Shown: piece after piece, positions 24,022 through 33,880 of the stretch
Numbering within the stretch: position 1 is the first letter of the stretch
How the letters are laid out: the number at the start of each line of letters is the position of its first letter
Source of the DNA: CAMLHP01 sp035759745
GTDB taxonomy: Bacteria > Gemmatimonadota > Gemmatimonadetes > Gemmatimonadales > GWC2-71-9
Reading direction: 5' to 3'
DNA length: 64,000 nucleotides
Assembly: GCA_035759745.1 (NCBI GenBank)
Contig: DASTUF010000084.1
Coordinates: 13,452 to 77,451, forward strand
The notes under the pieces: model-generated
The model's input: the letters and a program-made list of their open reading frames with translations, nothing else
Told to the model about the DNA's origin: nothing
The model's database searches: none
Program-made: the position numbers and the translations under genes

Positions 24022-25074
24022 ATGCCGTCCCGCACCATGAAGGAAGTCTCCGTAGAAGTCCGGAAGGGCTCGTTTGCCCCCGCCTACCTCCTCCACGGCT
24101 CCGAAGAGATCCTGAAGGACGAGATGGCGCGGGTGATCCTGGAGCAGGCCCTCGATCCTTCCACCCGTGACTTCAACCTCGACCAGGTCTCGGCGGCATC
24201 CCTGGACGACGAGGGCGTGGAATCACTCTGCAACACCCTGCCGATGATGGCGGACCGTAGGGCGGTCGTGATCCGCGATCTCGATGCCTGGAAGCGGCGG
24301 GCCAAGGCCAAGTCGGCTTTCCTGCGCTACCTCAGCCAGCCCTCCGAGTCCACGGTGGTGGTCCTGATCCAGGCCGGGGACGACGCACCGGACAAGGACA
24401 TCGCCAAGCAGGCCGTGACGATCAACTGCACTCCCGAGAGCACCCGGGCCCGGGAGAGCTGGGTTCGCCGCAAGGCCGAAGCCCAGGACGTCGTGTTGGA
24501 CGATGAGGTGCTGCGGCACCTGGTACAGGCGACCGACAGCCTGGCGGGCGCTTCGCTCGAGGTGCAGAAGCTCGCTTCGCTCCCTGCCGGCACCACGATG
24601 ACCCTCGAGCTGGTGGGCGACCTGATCGGGGTGAGGCACGGCGAGACCAGCCTCGACTGGCGCAACGCCATCATGGACGGGGAGCCGGGCAAGGCGGTGG
24701 CGTTGCTCGAACCGGTGCTGGGCCAGTCCGGCATGAGTGGGGTCAAGCTGGTCAACCTGCTGAGCGTCACGCTGGCCGGCGTGGGCGTCGCGCGTGCCGC
24801 GTATGACCGGGGTAGCCGAGGTGCCGCTCTGTCGAAGGTCGCGATGGACAGCATGCGGGAAGCGCGTCCCTTCGGACTCGGCTCCTGGAGCGACGAGTCC
24901 AGTCGCTGGGCGCGCTGGGCGGCATCCTGGCCCGAGCACCGGTTGCAGCGGGCTGTCTCGCACACACTTGCTGCTGACACCGCCCTCAAGTCCACGACGC
25001 TGTCAGGCGAGGTGGGTGTGCTGACCGACCTGATCTTCCAGCTGGCTCCGACCGAGGTGATGGCCGCGCGATGA
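24022..25074 (+). CDS. holA: DNA polymerase III delta subunit
   Basis: 350 residues, standard length. The delta-subunit pattern is clear: APAYLLHGSEEILKDEMARV near the N-terminus, LPMMADRRAVVIRDLDAW in the AAA+-like domain, then a C-terminal region with DWRNAIMDGEPGKAVALLEP. It opens the beta clamp within the clamp loader; the clamp itself (dnaN) is encoded 20 kb away at the origin. Its stop overlaps the next start (ATGA, 25071-25074). Confidence 0.9.
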   Translation: MPSRTMKEVSVEVRKGSFAPAYLLHGSEEILKDEMARVILEQALDPSTRDFNLDQVSAASLDDEGVESLCNTLPMMADRRAVVIRDLDAWKRRAKAKSAFLRYLSQPSESTVVVLIQAGDDAPDKDIAKQAVTINCTPESTRARESWVRRKAEAQDVVLDDEVLRHLVQATDSLAGASLEVQKLASLPAGTTMTLELVGDLIGVRHGETSLDWRNAIMDGEPGKAVALLEPVLGQSGMSGVKLVNLLSVTLAGVGVARAAYDRGSRGAALSKVAMDSMREARPFGLGSWSDESSRWARWAASWPEHRLQRAVSHTLAADTALKSTTLSGEVGVLTDLIFQLAPTEVMAAR

Positions 25075-26105
25075 GATTGCTCCGTTCCCCGCTGGCCTTC
25101 CTGGTCGTGGTCCTTCTGGCCGCCGGAGCGCCACGTGAGGCGCTGTCCCAGACCGATGCCCGGCTGACCGGTGCGGTGGCGCTGGCCCAGGAAGGTCACG
25201 GCGATTCCGCGCGTGCCATCGTGCAGCAGGTGCTGGGCTCGGTAACATCCTCCGATCCGCTTTACGTCGAGGCGTTGCTGGCCCGGGCCCGGTTGGCCGA
25301 GTCTGCCGACACGATGCGCCGCCAGCTGCAGCAGATCACCGTCGAGCACGCGCTGTCACCGTGGGCTGACGATGCACTGCTGGCGCTGGCCGAGCTGGAA
25401 TACGCCAGTGGCAACATCCCCGCGACCACGCGAAATCTGGAGCGCTTCCGCAGCGACTATTCAGCGTCATCGCTGCTGTCCGCGGCGGCGTTCTGGGCGG
25501 CGCGGGCCTACTTCGATACCCGCAACGAGAGAGCGGCGTGCGAGTGGGTGGGAATGGGCCTGGCTCGCATTGCACGTGCTCCCGCCGACATTGCGCCCCA
25601 GCTCGAGTTCTTTGCCCGGCGCTGTCCTTCCACCGCACTCGCAGCGGGCAGCGCCCAGCTGCCGCCCCTCCCGCCGGCCGACACGATCGCACTGGTGACG
25701 ACTCCCGATCCGGGGCGGCCCACCATGGACCCGGCGCCGAGTCCCGCGGCACGCGACACTGCCGTGGTCCTGAAGCCGCCCCCGCACGACTCGCTGCGAC
25801 GCGACCCCGGCGTGATCATCGCGCGCCTGGACACCACCAGTCAGGCAGCTCCACCTGCGCCCTCTCCTGCACCGGAGCCGGGCCCTCGGCTCTACCGGAT
25901 TCAGGTGGTTGCGGCAAGTAATGCGGCCGACGCCGCCGCCGCGGTCGAAAAACTCAGGGCCCATGGCTACGACGGACGCGTGGTTCAGGAGGGCGGCTAC
26001 CACAAGGTGCGCGCTGGCGGCTGGCCCACCCGGAACGGCGCGCGCGCGGCGCTCCCCGCGCTGTCGGCGCTCTTCCCTGGCGCCTTCGCCGTTAGGGATC
26101 CCTGA
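25071..26105 (+). CDS. Exported TPR-like protein with C-terminal SPOR domain
   Basis: 344 residues. Signal peptide (SPLAFLVVVLLAAGAP then REALSQ). Helical repeats of TPR type span about residues 30-190, then a long Pro/Ala-rich linker, then a SPOR domain at about 275-344 (RLYRIQVVAASNAADAAAAV, GRVVQEGGYHKVRAGGW). SPOR domains bind denuded peptidoglycan glycans at division sites. It overlaps holA by 4 bases and precedes mutS by two, so it sits in an operon with DNA replication and repair genes. A role in cell-wall maintenance is inferred. Confidence 0.85.
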   Translation: MRLLRSPLAFLVVVLLAAGAPREALSQTDARLTGAVALAQEGHGDSARAIVQQVLGSVTSSDPLYVEALLARARLAESADTMRRQLQQITVEHALSPWADDALLALAELEYASGNIPATTRNLERFRSDYSASSLLSAAAFWAARAYFDTRNERAACEWVGMGLARIARAPADIAPQLEFFARRCPSTALAAGSAQLPPLPPADTIALVTTPDPGRPTMDPAPSPAARDTAVVLKPPPHDSLRRDPGVIIARLDTTSQAAPPAPSPAPEPGPRLYRIQVVAASNAADAAAAVEKLRAHGYDGRVVQEGGYHKVRAGGWPTRNGARAALPALSALFPGAFAVRDP

Positions 26106-26107
26106 AC

Positions 26108-28690
26108 GTGGCCGTGCGTGACGCAGGCAGCACTCCGCTCATGCAGCAGTATCGCGAGATCAAGGCGCGCCACCCGGGTGCGATCCTGTTCTTTCGCATG
26201 GGCGATTTCTACGAGATGTTTTTCGACGACGCCGAGCTTGGCGCTCGAATCCTCGACATAACGCTCACGTCGCGCGGCGATGGCGTGCCCCTCGCCGGGG
26301 TGCCGGTCAAGGCGGCCGCTGAGTATCTCCGGCAACTGGTGGCGGCGGGCCAGCGGGTTGCCATCTGTGAGCAGGTTGAGGATCCCCGCCTGGCCAAGGG
26401 CATCGTCAAGCGCGAAGTAGTGGAGACCGTCACCCCCGGGGCGTTGCTGCAGGACGGCTGGGTGCCCGGCAGCACCAATAACTGGCTGGTGGCGCTGGCG
26501 CGCACCGATGCGTCGGTCGGCATCGCCGCTGCCGACCTGGGAACCGGCGAGTTCCTGCTGGAGACCGTGCCGGCCGATGGCGCGTCCGAGGCGATCGCCC
26601 GGCTGGCGCCGCGCGAAGTGGTTCTGCCCGATGACGATGACACCGCGCTGGATGACAGTGTGATGCGCACCACCCGCGACCGCTGGGAGTTCGACCCGGC
26701 GCAGGCGCGGGACGAGATCGCTCGCCGATTCAAGCTGGCCACGCTGGATGGCCTCGGCCTTGACGCCGGAGACAACGCTGCGATAGGCGCGGCGGGTGCT
26801 TTGCTTCGTTACCTCTCCGACCTGCAGCCAGCGGGGCTGCCCCACCTCTCCCGTCCCACCGTCCGCCGGAGCGATGCGCTGCTCTGGGTGGACGAGATGA
26901 CCCGTCGCAATCTCGAGCTGGTGGAGCCGCTCAGGGCCGGTGCCAAGGGCACCACGCTGCTCGAGACCATCGACGCAACGCTCACTGCTCCGGGCGCGCG
27001 CCTGCTCCGGCAGTGGGTCCTGTCGCCTCTGCGCGATCCGGTCGCCATCAACCATCGGCTTGACGCGGTCGAGACGCTGGTGAACGACAGCCGCGGCCGC
27101 GCCCGCCTGCGCGAGGCGCTCGACGGCGTGCGCGATCTCGAACGTCTCGGTGGACGCGCTGCTGCCGGGCGAGCTGCGCCTCGTGAGCTGGGCGCGCTGC
27201 GCGATTCCTTCCGCAGGCTGCCAGACGTGCTCGACGCCGTGCGTAGTCTCGGCGGGCTGGAGCAGAGCGATGTGCTCTCGGGCGTCGAACGCGAGTTCGA
27301 CCTGCTGCACGACCTCCGCCAGTTACTCGACGCCGCGCTGGAGGAACGCCAGCCGGTCATGCTGTCGGACGGGAACGTCATCCGGCCCGGCTTCGATGCC
27401 GAGCTCGATGAGTTGCGGACCCTGCGTGACGGCGGCAAGTCCTACATCGCCGCATTGCAGCAGCGCGAGCGTGAACGCACCGGCATCACGTCACTCAAGG
27501 TCGGCTTCAACAAGGTCTTCGGATACTATCTCGAGATCAGCAACGCCCACCAGAGCCGGGTGCCCGCCGACTACGAGCGCCGCCAGACCCTCACCAACGG
27601 TGAGCGCTATGTCACCCCCGAGCTCAAGGAGTACGAGTCCAGGGTCCTCGGCGCCGAGGAGCAGCTGACGCTGCGGGAGGCGGAGCTGTTCGGAGCGTTG
27701 CGGGCCAGGGTCGGCGCCGAAGTGGAGCGGGTTCAGAGAACGGCCCGGAGCATCGCCCTGCTGGATGTGCTGGCGGCGCTGGCGGAGCAGGCCGTATCGC
27801 ACCGCTACGTGCGCCCCGTGATGAACGATGGCCCCGTGCTGCGGCTGGTCGCCAGTCGGCACGCTGTGATCGAACGGCTCATGCCCCGGGAGCAGTTCAT
27901 TCCCAATGACGTCCATATGGACGACGCCGAGCGGGTGCTGCTGGTCACCGGACCCAACATGGCCGGCAAGAGCACCATCCTGCGGCAGATAGGGATCTGC
28001 CAGCTGCTGGCGCAGATGGGAAGCTTCGTGCCGGCCGACTCGGCCGAGATCGGCGTGGCCGACAGGCTGTTCACCCGGGTGGGCGCCAGCGACAACCTCG
28101 CCCGGGGCCAGTCCACCTTCATGGTGGAGATGAGCGAGACCAGCGCCATCCTGCATGGCGCGACCGCGCGCAGCCTGGTGCTGCTGGATGAGATCGGACG
28201 CGGAACGTCCACGTATGACGGCGTCGCGATTGCGTGGGCGGTCACCGAGCATCTGCACGACAAGGTGGGTTGCAAGGTGATGTTCGCCACCCACTACCAC
28301 GAGCTGATGCAGCTGCCCGAGCAGCTGGCGCATGCCCGGAACTACAATGTCGTGGTGCAGGAGTCGGGCGACCGGGTCGTGTTCCTCCATCGGCTGGCGC
28401 CGGGCGGTACCGATAGGTCGTATGGCGTGCACGTGGCCCAGCTTGCCGGCCTGCCGGCGGGGGTTGTGGCCCGGGCGCACGCGCTGCTCGAAACGCTGGA
28501 AGGAGAGCATCGCGTGGTGCCGGGACCGCCGCCGCCGCCACCCGACCCGGGCCAGTTGGCGCTCTTTCACGGAGCGGAACCGGATCCCGTAGTCGAGGAC
28601 CTTCGTGCGCTCGATGTCGATCGCCTCACCCCGCTGGAAGCGCTCAACCGGCTTTCCGAGCTGCAGCACCGCGCCCGCAAGCGAACCTGA
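26108..28690 (+). CDS. mutS: DNA mismatch repair protein MutS
   Basis: 860 residues from GTG 26108. Mismatch-reading motif GDFYEMF near residues 34-40 with the wedge Phe and Glu. Walker A is GPNMAGKST near 617 and Walker B LVLLDEIGRGTSTYDG near 690, with ATHYHELMQL after it. The C-terminal tail ends RLSELQHRARKRT. Full length, with no sign of truncation. It recognises mispairs and loops; mutL is not in the window. The start is two bases after the SPOR gene stop. Confidence 0.97.
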   Translation: MAVRDAGSTPLMQQYREIKARHPGAILFFRMGDFYEMFFDDAELGARILDITLTSRGDGVPLAGVPVKAAAEYLRQLVAAGQRVAICEQVEDPRLAKGIVKREVVETVTPGALLQDGWVPGSTNNWLVALARTDASVGIAAADLGTGEFLLETVPADGASEAIARLAPREVVLPDDDDTALDDSVMRTTRDRWEFDPAQARDEIARRFKLATLDGLGLDAGDNAAIGAAGALLRYLSDLQPAGLPHLSRPTVRRSDALLWVDEMTRRNLELVEPLRAGAKGTTLLETIDATLTAPGARLLRQWVLSPLRDPVAINHRLDAVETLVNDSRGRARLREALDGVRDLERLGGRAAAGRAAPRELGALRDSFRRLPDVLDAVRSLGGLEQSDVLSGVEREFDLLHDLRQLLDAALEERQPVMLSDGNVIRPGFDAELDELRTLRDGGKSYIAALQQRERERTGITSLKVGFNKVFGYYLEISNAHQSRVPADYERRQTLTNGERYVTPELKEYESRVLGAEEQLTLREAELFGALRARVGAEVERVQRTARSIALLDVLAALAEQAVSHRYVRPVMNDGPVLRLVASRHAVIERLMPREQFIPNDVHMDDAERVLLVTGPNMAGKSTILRQIGICQLLAQMGSFVPADSAEIGVADRLFTRVGASDNLARGQSTFMVEMSETSAILHGATARSLVLLDEIGRGTSTYDGVAIAWAVTEHLHDKVGCKVMFATHYHELMQLPEQLAHARNYNVVVQESGDRVVFLHRLAPGGTDRSYGVHVAQLAGLPAGVVARAHALLETLEGEHRVVPGPPPPPPDPGQLALFHGAEPDPVVEDLRALDVDRLTPLEALNRLSELQHRARKRT

Positions 28691-28705
28691 CCCTGGAGGG
28701 GCCTG

Positions 28706-29923
28706 ATGTTCAGTCGCCTCACGATCACTCTCGTCATCGTGGCCACACTCGGCGCCTGCGCGTCGGAAGCCGCTGAGGAGGCGTTCACCGTCACTGACAG
28801 CGCCGGTGTAGCGATAGCGGTAAGCCATGAGCCGCTGTGGCCTGAGGGCCGCGGGTGGCGATTGGGCGGTCAGCCCAGCGTACTGATCGGCGGAGGTATC
28901 ACCGACACCAGCGCTATCGTCGGGCCCATCGCGGGCGCCATGCGACTCCCTGACGGCCGGATCCTGGTGGCTGATGCCGGCGCGACTCGGCTACGCTGGT
29001 TTGCCGATGACGGCACAATCCTGCAGAGCGTCGGGCGCAAGGGTGAAGGTCCGGGAGAGATGCAACGGATGGACGCCCTGCTGCATGTGGGCGATTCCAT
29101 TGCGATCCTGGACGGTAGCACGGCGCGGGTTTCGGTGTTCAGTCTTGACGGCGTGTTCGGGCGGCGCTTCAAGATGGCGGCGCCTCCCAAGTCCGCTTTC
29201 GCGCTGCGGATCATTGGCCGATTGGCAACCGGGGAGTGGATCGGGAGGACCGGTAGCTCCGTGAGGGAAGTGCCCAGCGGAATCAGGCGCGACACATTCG
29301 AGATCTGGCTGAGTGGCTCCGATGGCGGTGTTGGAAGGCATGTAGCGGACGTGCTTGGCGGTGAAGCCCTGGTCGTGAATGGCGGGACGTGGGGTGCGGT
29401 CACCCGTGCGCCGTTCGAACACGAGACGACTGTACACTTTCATGACGGTGACCTCTGGGTCGGCACGGGCGACGAGTTCCGGGTGGATCAGTTCGCACTT
29501 TCTGGAGAGCTGCTTCGAAGTGTGCGGTTGGCCGAAGCGCCGACGCCGATAAGCACCAGCGAGCTGGATGCAGTGCTCGATAGCGCCCGGGACCACTACG
29601 CCGAGATGAATGATCGCATGCGAGAAGGGTTCACGAGAGTGCTCGAGGAGGCGCCCCGTCCCACGGTCAAGCCGGCGTACACCAGCTTCCTGCTGGACGA
29701 TGACGACAACATCTGGATCGCGCGCTACGGCAGCGGACCGGCACTGCCCTCCCACTGGTCCGTGATCGACACCGCCGGACGCTGGCTGGGTGACGTACCG
29801 CTGCCTCCGGGCTTCGAGCCCACCCACGTAGGCACCGACGAGGTGCTCGGCGTCTGGACTGATCCCGACGGTCTCGAACGCGTCGTCGCCTATCCACTGA
29901 TCCGCGACAGCACCGGCATGTGA
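28706..29923 (+). CDS. Putative lipoprotein, 6-bladed propeller type
   Basis: 405 residues, GGAGG upstream of ATG 28706. Signal peptide with lipobox (ATLGAC), Cys near residue 18. The mature part follows the 6-bladed beta-propeller/NHL layout common in Bacteroidota and Gemmatimonadota: MRLPDGRILVADAGATRLRW, SVGRKGEGPGEM, VSVFSLDGVFGRRF and LDDDDNIWIARYGSGPAL. Surface ligand binding is the general expectation; the ligand is unknown. The stop overlaps the start of the alanyl-tRNA editing gene. Confidence 0.82.
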   Translation: MFSRLTITLVIVATLGACASEAAEEAFTVTDSAGVAIAVSHEPLWPEGRGWRLGGQPSVLIGGGITDTSAIVGPIAGAMRLPDGRILVADAGATRLRWFADDGTILQSVGRKGEGPGEMQRMDALLHVGDSIAILDGSTARVSVFSLDGVFGRRFKMAAPPKSAFALRIIGRLATGEWIGRTGSSVREVPSGIRRDTFEIWLSGSDGGVGRHVADVLGGEALVVNGGTWGAVTRAPFEHETTVHFHDGDLWVGTGDEFRVDQFALSGELLRSVRLAEAPTPISTSELDAVLDSARDHYAEMNDRMREGFTRVLEEAPRPTVKPAYTSFLLDDDDNIWIARYGSGPALPSHWSVIDTAGRWLGDVPLPPGFEPTHVGTDEVLGVWTDPDGLERVVAYPLIRDSTGM

Positions 29924-31098
29924 CCCAACGCCTCTACTACACCGACGCTCGGCTGACCACGTTCGACGCCCGCGTCACCGGGCGGAGCGATGACAGCCGT
30001 CGGATCCAGCTGGATCGCACCGCCTTCTACCCCACCTCCGGCGGCCAGCCCCACGACACCGGTGTCCTCGGTGGCGCCCGGGTGATCGACGTTGTTGAAG
30101 AGGACGATGTGATCGTCCACGTGCTGGCCCAGCCAGCGCCACTTGACGGCGTCGTGACCGGCGCTGTGGACTGGCCCAGGCGCTTCGACCACATGCAGCA
30201 GCACACCGGCCAGCACCTGCTGTCGGGGCTGCTGCACGACCTGGCCCACGCGCCCACGACCAGCGTGCACTTCGGACCCGAGTCATCCACCGTGGACGTG
30301 GCAGTCACCGGCGTCCCGGAGCGCACGCTCGAGGCCATCGAGGACCGCGCCAACGAGATCATCGCCGAGCGGAGGCCGGTCATCGTGTCGTTCGAGGAAG
30401 CGGCGACGATCGAAGGGCTGCGCAAGGCTTCCGCGCGCACCGGTACCCTTCGCATCATCACCATCCAGGACGCCGACCGGAGCGCCTGCGGCGGCACCCA
30501 TGTCGCCGACACCGGCGAGATCGGTGCACTCGCGGTACGCAGAGTCGAGAAGATGAAACAGGGAGTCCGGATCGAGTTTCTCTGCGGTCATCGGGTTCTG
30601 ACACGCGCTCGGCGCGATGCCGGGATCGTTGCGCAAGTAGGCACCCTGCTTTCCGCCGGGCCATCGGATATCATCGCCGGCGTCACCGCGCTCAAGGATG
30701 GCGCACGCTCTGGCGCATCCGCACTGAAGCGGCTGCAGGCCGACCTGGCGCGCGCGCACGCGCGAGAGGCCTACGCCGCGACGGCACCAGCTGCCGACGG
30801 GACCCGACTCATCTCGGCTCCAGCTGGCCTGGACCTGGACGCGCTGGTGGCGCTGGGCCAGGCGGTGTCTGAGCTCGCGGCGGCGCGCTTCGTCGGGGCA
30901 CTGGATGAGCCACCGACGCTGTTCATCGCCGCCGCCACCGACGCCGGCTGGAATGCCGGCGCGCTCATCAAGGACCTCATTGCAAAGATCGGCGGCAAGG
31001 GTGGCGGCTCTCCCCGCCAGGCCCAGGCGAGCATGCCCGACGGATCGGCGCTTGCCCGCGCACTCGGCCTGCTTGTCGCTTCCATCCGTGACACGTAA
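29920..31098 (+). CDS. Alanyl-tRNA editing protein (AlaX-L type, with DHHA1)
   Basis: 392 residues from GTG 29920, overlapping the previous stop by 4 bases. Editing-domain zinc ligands are visible in HMQQHTGQHLLS and CGGTHVADTGEIG. The N-terminal AlaRS-like beta-barrel is DRTAFYPTSGGQPHDTG, and the C-terminal DHHA1 domain includes GGKGGGSPRQAQASMPDG. It hydrolyses Ser- or Gly-tRNA(Ala) in trans. It lacks the aminoacylation domain, as expected, and no alaS is present in the window. Confidence 0.92.
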   Translation: MTQRLYYTDARLTTFDARVTGRSDDSRRIQLDRTAFYPTSGGQPHDTGVLGGARVIDVVEEDDVIVHVLAQPAPLDGVVTGAVDWPRRFDHMQQHTGQHLLSGLLHDLAHAPTTSVHFGPESSTVDVAVTGVPERTLEAIEDRANEIIAERRPVIVSFEEAATIEGLRKASARTGTLRIITIQDADRSACGGTHVADTGEIGALAVRRVEKMKQGVRIEFLCGHRVLTRARRDAGIVAQVGTLLSAGPSDIIAGVTALKDGARSGASALKRLQADLARAHAREAYAATAPAADGTRLISAPAGLDLDALVALGQAVSELAAARFVGALDEPPTLFIAAATDAGWNAGALIKDLIAKIGGKGGGSPRQAQASMPDGSALARALGLLVASIRDT

Positions 31099-31155
31099 CT
31101 TGTCGTAAACCTGCCCGATCAATTCAGCGTTGTTCCACCCCGTCGCGAGGCGGTC

Positions 31156-33456
31156 ATGTCACTGCATCGAGTCGCCACATGTCTCGTTGTGCTTGGCGCA
31201 CTGTTTCCGGTTTGGCTGCTCGCGCAGCGACCAGCCACCGGGACCGCCCAGAATCACGACTCGCTGTATCAGTACCTCCGCCACCTGGAGCCGGACCCTG
31301 CGCAAGGCGCGACGGTGCGGAATGTGGTGCTGGATCGCGATGGCGTCCGGGTGGAGCTCGAGGAAGGCACGCTCTGGTTGGCCCAGCCGCTCGGCGATCG
31401 CACGGTGGGGGCGATGTTCACGGGTCGGGGCCGGGCTCGGATGGCACCGCCCAGCCCGGTGGAGCAGGGACAGATGAAGCTGGTGCTGGGCGACTCGACG
31501 CTCGATGCGCCGATCGACGGTGCGTTCCTGCTGTTTGCCGACTCCACCGAAAGCCAGTTGCGCAGCCTGCTCAGCTTCGGTCCCATCAATCCCACCAGCG
31601 AAGCGAAGGCCATTGCCGGCGAAGCCTTCGACTATCTCCGCCTGCGGCAGGAAGTGACGGTTGATCCGGGCGTGCTCCTCCCGCTGCTCAACGGCACCAC
31701 GTCCGACCTCTTCTACGTCCACGTCGACCGGAGCCGGGGCGGACCGGTCATCCTGGTGGTGGACCCGACTGAGCGCGAACGGGTGCAGCTTCGCACCCGC
31801 GCTCGCGGTGTGAGCGCGTTCCGCGCCACCGAAGGCGTGGCCCAGTTTGACTCCCGGGGTGGCCCGCTCACCGGCGACCAGGCGCCGAGCGCCATCGTCG
31901 CAAAGTACGTCATCGATACGCGGATCGATCGCAGCGCGATGGGCGAGGCCCGCTTCTCGGCGCGGGCCACCATGGACATCACCTCGCCGGTGGCCGCGGG
32001 GCCGTGGGTTCCCTTCTACCTGGCGAACGAACTCGAGGTGGATTCGGCGCGTGCCGCCGATGGATCGGCCCTCGCTTTCTACAAGCACAAGGACGGCTCG
32101 ATGCTGTGGCTCCGGCTGCCCACGCCGCTCGAGCCGGGCCAGACCCTGCCCGTCACTCTGCATTACCAGGGTGACCTGATCGATCGCTACGGCGACTTCT
32201 TCTTCATAAAGTCTTCCAGCGCCTGGTACCCGCGGCCGCTGGAATCACGTTCGCACGCACTTTTCGACCTCACATTTCATACTCCGTCGAACTACCGCTT
32301 TGCCAGCGTGGGGGAGCTCAAGGACTCGACGGTGACCGACCGGGTGCTCACCACCCGCTGGGTAAGTCCCGCGCCGATGCGGAATGCCTCCTTCAACTTC
32401 GGCCTCTTCGAGGACGACTACCGGATCGATACCGAAAACGGGCCGCCCGTCACGGTGTTCTACTCCGACCGCGCCAGCCGGGAGATGGGTATCGTGTCCA
32501 TCTCCAATGCCAGGGAGCGAGTGGGCCAGGATGTGAGCGAGGCACTGCGGTTCTTCACCACGATGTTCGGGCCGCTTCCCGTGAAGCACCTCTACGCTAC
32601 CCAGATCCCCTATGCGCACGGAGAGGCGTTTCCCGGCCTGATCCACCTGTCCTTCATCACCTTCGCCGCCAAGGAAAGCGGACGGGGTGATTTCGACCAG
32701 TTCTTCCGGGCCCACGAGGTGGCGCACCAGTGGTTTGGTATCGGCGTGGATTTCGCCACCTACCGCGACCAGTGGCTGAGCGAGGGCATGGCGAGTTACG
32801 CCGGCCTGTGGTACACCCAGGTGGCCCAGAAGAAGAATGAGTACTACTTCGACGAGCTGCGTCGCTGGCAGGCGGACCTCGACGTCCGCCGCAACGAGGT
32901 GGGCCCGATCGCCCTGGGTTACCGCACCGCGTCTCCCCGCGACGGCTCCGAGTACGACCTGGTGGTCTATCGAAAGGGCGCCTGGGTGGTCCACATGCTG
33001 CGAGTGCTGCTGCTGGATCTCAAGACCATGAATGACGACCGGTTCACAGCCGCCCTGCGTGATTTCTACCAGACATATCAGGGAAGCAAGGCCTCGACCG
33101 AGGACTTCCGCCGCGTCATGGAACGCCACGCTGGCGCGGACCTCGGCTGGTTCTTCGACCAGTGGCTCCGGACCACCGCGATGCCGGAGTATCGCTGGGC
33201 CTGGCGCACCGAGCCCGCGCCTGACGGCCGGCACCGGGTTTTCCTCCGGGTAGAGCAGCGAGGCGTGCCGGACGACTTCCTGGCCTACGTGCCCGTGACG
33301 ATCAAGCTCGCGAACGGCGGTGAAGGGCGACTTCGGGTCAAGGTCACCGGCGCACGGACCGAAATGGAGCTGGCCCCGATGCCATCAGAGCCCGAGGACG
33401 TGGTCTTCAATGACCTGGAAGGGGTCCTGGCCAAGGTGAGCAAGGTCAGCTGGTAG
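31156..33456 (+). CDS. Exported M1 family aminopeptidase-like metalloprotease
   Basis: 766 residues. Signal peptide (ATCLVVLGALFPVWLLAQ). The N-terminal 230 residues are a beta-rich domain unlike classical M1 enzymes. The M1-like catalytic region has HEVAHQW near residue 519 and the third zinc Glu in LSEGMASYAG near 541. The usual GxMEN exopeptidase motif is replaced by AHGEAFPGLIHLSF, as in several bacterial M1 relatives. The C-terminus (YRWAWRTEP) is a beta-sandwich. It is periplasmic or secreted, with peptide hydrolysis inferred. Confidence 0.87.
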   Translation: MSLHRVATCLVVLGALFPVWLLAQRPATGTAQNHDSLYQYLRHLEPDPAQGATVRNVVLDRDGVRVELEEGTLWLAQPLGDRTVGAMFTGRGRARMAPPSPVEQGQMKLVLGDSTLDAPIDGAFLLFADSTESQLRSLLSFGPINPTSEAKAIAGEAFDYLRLRQEVTVDPGVLLPLLNGTTSDLFYVHVDRSRGGPVILVVDPTERERVQLRTRARGVSAFRATEGVAQFDSRGGPLTGDQAPSAIVAKYVIDTRIDRSAMGEARFSARATMDITSPVAAGPWVPFYLANELEVDSARAADGSALAFYKHKDGSMLWLRLPTPLEPGQTLPVTLHYQGDLIDRYGDFFFIKSSSAWYPRPLESRSHALFDLTFHTPSNYRFASVGELKDSTVTDRVLTTRWVSPAPMRNASFNFGLFEDDYRIDTENGPPVTVFYSDRASREMGIVSISNARERVGQDVSEALRFFTTMFGPLPVKHLYATQIPYAHGEAFPGLIHLSFITFAAKESGRGDFDQFFRAHEVAHQWFGIGVDFATYRDQWLSEGMASYAGLWYTQVAQKKNEYYFDELRRWQADLDVRRNEVGPIALGYRTASPRDGSEYDLVVYRKGAWVVHMLRVLLLDLKTMNDDRFTAALRDFYQTYQGSKASTEDFRRVMERHAGADLGWFFDQWLRTTAMPEYRWAWRTEPAPDGRHRVFLRVEQRGVPDDFLAYVPVTIKLANGGEGRLRVKVTGARTEMELAPMPSEPEDVVFNDLEGVLAKVSKVSW

Positions 33457-33472
33457 AGGATATTTTGCGGGG

Positions 33473-33880
33473 GTGAAGACCCGACACCTCATCCTGTCAG
33501 CCTGCCTCACCCTCGCCTGTGGTGGCGGGGGAGACGGCATCGTGGCGCTCCCGGCTACGTCGGGAGAGCTCGCCAGTCGCGACGACGCCCCGCCGGTCGC
33601 GGTGAACCCCACCTCCCCGGTGGTGTACCCGGCCGCGCTCGCCCGCGAGGGCATCGAGGGCACCGTCCTGCTCCGCCTGACGGTGGATTCGACGGGTCAG
33701 GTGCTGCGCGATTCGATCGCTGTCGCCGAGTCGAGTGGCTATCCCGCCCTCGACGCTGCAGCCATCGCCGGCGCCGCCGGGCTGCGATTTGCGCCGGCGC
33801 TCCGGCGCGGTTCCCCGGTGAGCGCCTCGTTCATCCAGCCGGTGCACTTCCGGAACCCCGCCGTGCCGGAGAGGCCATGA
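33473..33880 (+). CDS. TonB C-terminal-domain lipoprotein
   Basis: 135 residues from GTG 33473. Signal peptide with lipobox (CLTLAC), then a Gly-rich linker. A TonB C-terminal-like domain follows: VVYPAALAREGIEGTVLLRL, VDSTGQVLRDSIAVAESSGY, ALDAAAIAGAAGLRFAPA. It lacks the N-terminal membrane helix and Pro-rich spacer of true TonB, so it is probably a stand-alone energy-transducer-like or scaffold domain on a lipid anchor. The stop overlaps the cbs start (ATGA). Confidence 0.8.
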   Translation: MKTRHLILSACLTLACGGGGDGIVALPATSGELASRDDAPPVAVNPTSPVVYPAALAREGIEGTVLLRLTVDSTGQVLRDSIAVAESSGYPALDAAAIAGAAGLRFAPALRRGSPVSASFIQPVHFRNPAVPERP